A stretch of DNA of 64,000 bases, taken from contig NZ_CP102453.1 of NCBI RefSeq assembly GCF_024661895.1, forward strand, positions 682,001-746,000, read 5' to 3'. A program made the translations under genes and the position numbers. Under the pieces are notes generated by a model. It was not told where the DNA came from and made no database searches. It was given only the letters and a program-made list of their open reading frames with translations. Shown here piece by piece: positions 63,072 through 64,000 of the stretch; position 1 is the first letter of the stretch; each line of letters opens with the position of its first letter. This DNA comes from Fundicoccus culcitae (GTDB lineage Bacteria; Bacillota; Bacilli; Lactobacillales; Aerococcaceae).

Positions 63072-64000
63072 TTATACGAACATTTTATCTAACAAGGATT
63101 GTTTAATATTAATAATTGTTGATTCTCTTTCATCAATCAATACAATTAAATCATCTATTAACATGAAGAAAGATCCAATTTTAATTTGTTCCTTGAGATT
63201 TGGGATACTTATTTCAATTGAGGACATTTGTTTAGTAGAAACTTCAGTGAAAGTTGATCCTGCACCAACTTTTTCAGCATATTTTTTTAAATAATCAGTC
63301 ATTGAAAATATAAAGTAACTATCTAATATATCATCTTTTGGAACGATTGATTGAAATCCTTGATTTGTTGTTGCTGATCTTGATAAAATTGCCGTCTTCC
63401 CAATTCCTGCTCTAGATGTAAATAATATTGTGCCCTCAGGCAACCATTTTGCAGAACTTTTTTCTAATCCTAGTTTAGTTATTTTTCTTAAACTAGAAGA
63501 AACATATCGTTCCGAACCAATTTCTGCAGGAGTAAACCAGTTAATATCTCCATTCCAAAAAGCTATATTATTAGTATCTGGTGTACCACCACTTACTATT
63601 GTAGATACATCTCTTAACTTACACTGTTCCCATTCGTAGTTAAAGTAAACGAACCTTAATCGAGGAACAACCTCATCTTTTTCAGGGAACATATGTTGAA
63701 GATAAGCCTTTTTAAGCAGTTTTAGTTTATCTAATTTTTGCTGATAAAGGGTGATTGCGTTGTCTAAATTTTTTATATAACTGCCTATCAGCTTTTGTTC
63801 TTCAATTTTTGGAATGAAAAAGTAGGTGTTAGATACTTTTTTCCAATCAGATCTAGGCATTTTTGTTCCAGAAGTATCATTTGCAACTTTTTGAAATTTT
63901 TTTGATTGAATTAAATAGTATAAAAAAGTGATATCAACATCAATTGGTTCGAGAACCCAAAAATCACCCAATGCAATTCCTTTAAAATCTGGAAGTAGCC
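63072..64000 (-). CDS. hsdS: Type I restriction specificity subunit HsdS, partial at right edge
   Basis: Reading frame stays open to the window edge (LPDFKGIALGDFWVLEPIDVD at the edge end). Visible parts: end of TRD1, conserved spacer with LYQQKLDKLKLLKKAYLQH, TRD2 (LRDVSTIVSGGTPDTNN to the end), and the C-terminal coiled-coil. It chooses the target sequence for HsdM and HsdR. The internal TTG at 63969-63971 is not the start. The expressed copy is judged by orientation with hsdR and the recombinase. Confidence 0.93.
   Translation of the reverse strand, partial: LLPDFKGIALGDFWVLEPIDVDITFLYYLIQSKKFQKVANDTSGTKMPRSDWKKVSNTYFFIPKIEEQKLIGSYIKNLDNAITLYQQKLDKLKLLKKAYLQHMFPEKDEVVPRLRFVYFNYEWEQCKLRDVSTIVSGGTPDTNNIAFWNGDINWFTPAEIGSERYVSSSLRKITKLGLEKSSAKWLPEGTILFTSRAGIGKTAILSRSATTNQGFQSIVPKDDILDSYFIFSMTDYLKKYAEKVGAGSTFTEVSTKQMSSIEISIPNLKEQIKIGSFFMLIDDLIVLIDERESTIINIKQSLLDKMFV
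63652..63752 (-). repeat. Right arm of the 101-bp hsdS inverted repeat
   Basis: Perfect inverted copy of 61359-61459. Inversion between the arms flips 2.4 kb, including the recombinase gene, and exchanges TRD2 of the two hsdS genes. Confidence 0.97.

Noticed and set aside
1-64000. Altered genetic code (TAA as sense)
   Set aside because: Most genes in the window end normally at TAA with terminators or overlapping starts right after; only three genes contain an internal TAA.
1-64000. tRNA, rRNA or tmRNA genes
   Set aside because: No cloverleaf, CCA-ending or rRNA-like segment recognised by eye; a tRNAscan/Infernal run would settle it.

Overview
The window looks like part of a low-GC Gram-positive (Bacillota) chromosome, most likely Lactobacillales in the Aerococcaceae/Carnobacteriaceae neighbourhood. 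The evidence is strong AGGAGG-type ribosome sites, frequent TTG/GTG starts, Rgg-like, HxlR and YhcF/GntR regulators, a CopY-type operator and short dense operons. No rRNA or tRNA gene was recognised. The genus is inference only.

Layout. 1-4.3 kb is a minus-strand flavin operon: an Rgg-like regulator, two NADPH-FMN reductases (the second carrying a PAS domain and a tail with three flavinylation-like motifs), a cytosolic ApbE flavin transferase and a GntR regulator. 4.6-5.4 kb is an exact 31-bp tandem array of 25 hairpin units. 5.6-10 kb holds housekeeping and stress genes and a DUF1576 membrane protein. 10-15 kb is a BrxD-like ATPase, an Lhr-like helicase, a TerB-type protein and an acetyltransferase, resembling a defence or stress module. 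15-16.2 kb is a TauE permease with an FMN-binding protein. 16.6-17.4 kb holds a second array (43-bp period) and a structured inverted-repeat element. 17.4-42.6 kb contains recQ, two Crp/Fnr regulators with FNR-like boxes, CopB with its cop box, a third array, a NERD protein, an ABC/GntR unit, a patatin-like lipase and a DUF1538/PII-like operon.

42.7-53.9 kb is an accessory block: two SLC13-type carriers enclose a full set of beta-oxidation enzymes (class III CoA-transferase, acyl-CoA dehydrogenase, enoyl-CoA hydratase, 3-hydroxyacyl-CoA dehydrogenase, thiolase), plus a transposase-like gene in an apparent operon with an FAD oxidoreductase. This is unusual for lactic acid bacteria and suggests uptake and CoA-dependent breakdown of an organic acid. 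56.6-64 kb is a second accessory block: a type I restriction system with hsdR, an active hsdS (cut by the window edge), a tyrosine recombinase and an inverted silent hsdS, joined by a perfect 101-bp inverted repeat, so specificity is very probably phase-variable.

Two features cross the window. Three separate genes are each interrupted by a single in-frame TAA with the frame otherwise kept. A short motif around AATAAATATCACTGC recurs at gene ends and in intergenic gaps from 0.6 to 42 kb and again near 55.6 kb, but is not seen in the beta-oxidation or restriction blocks.
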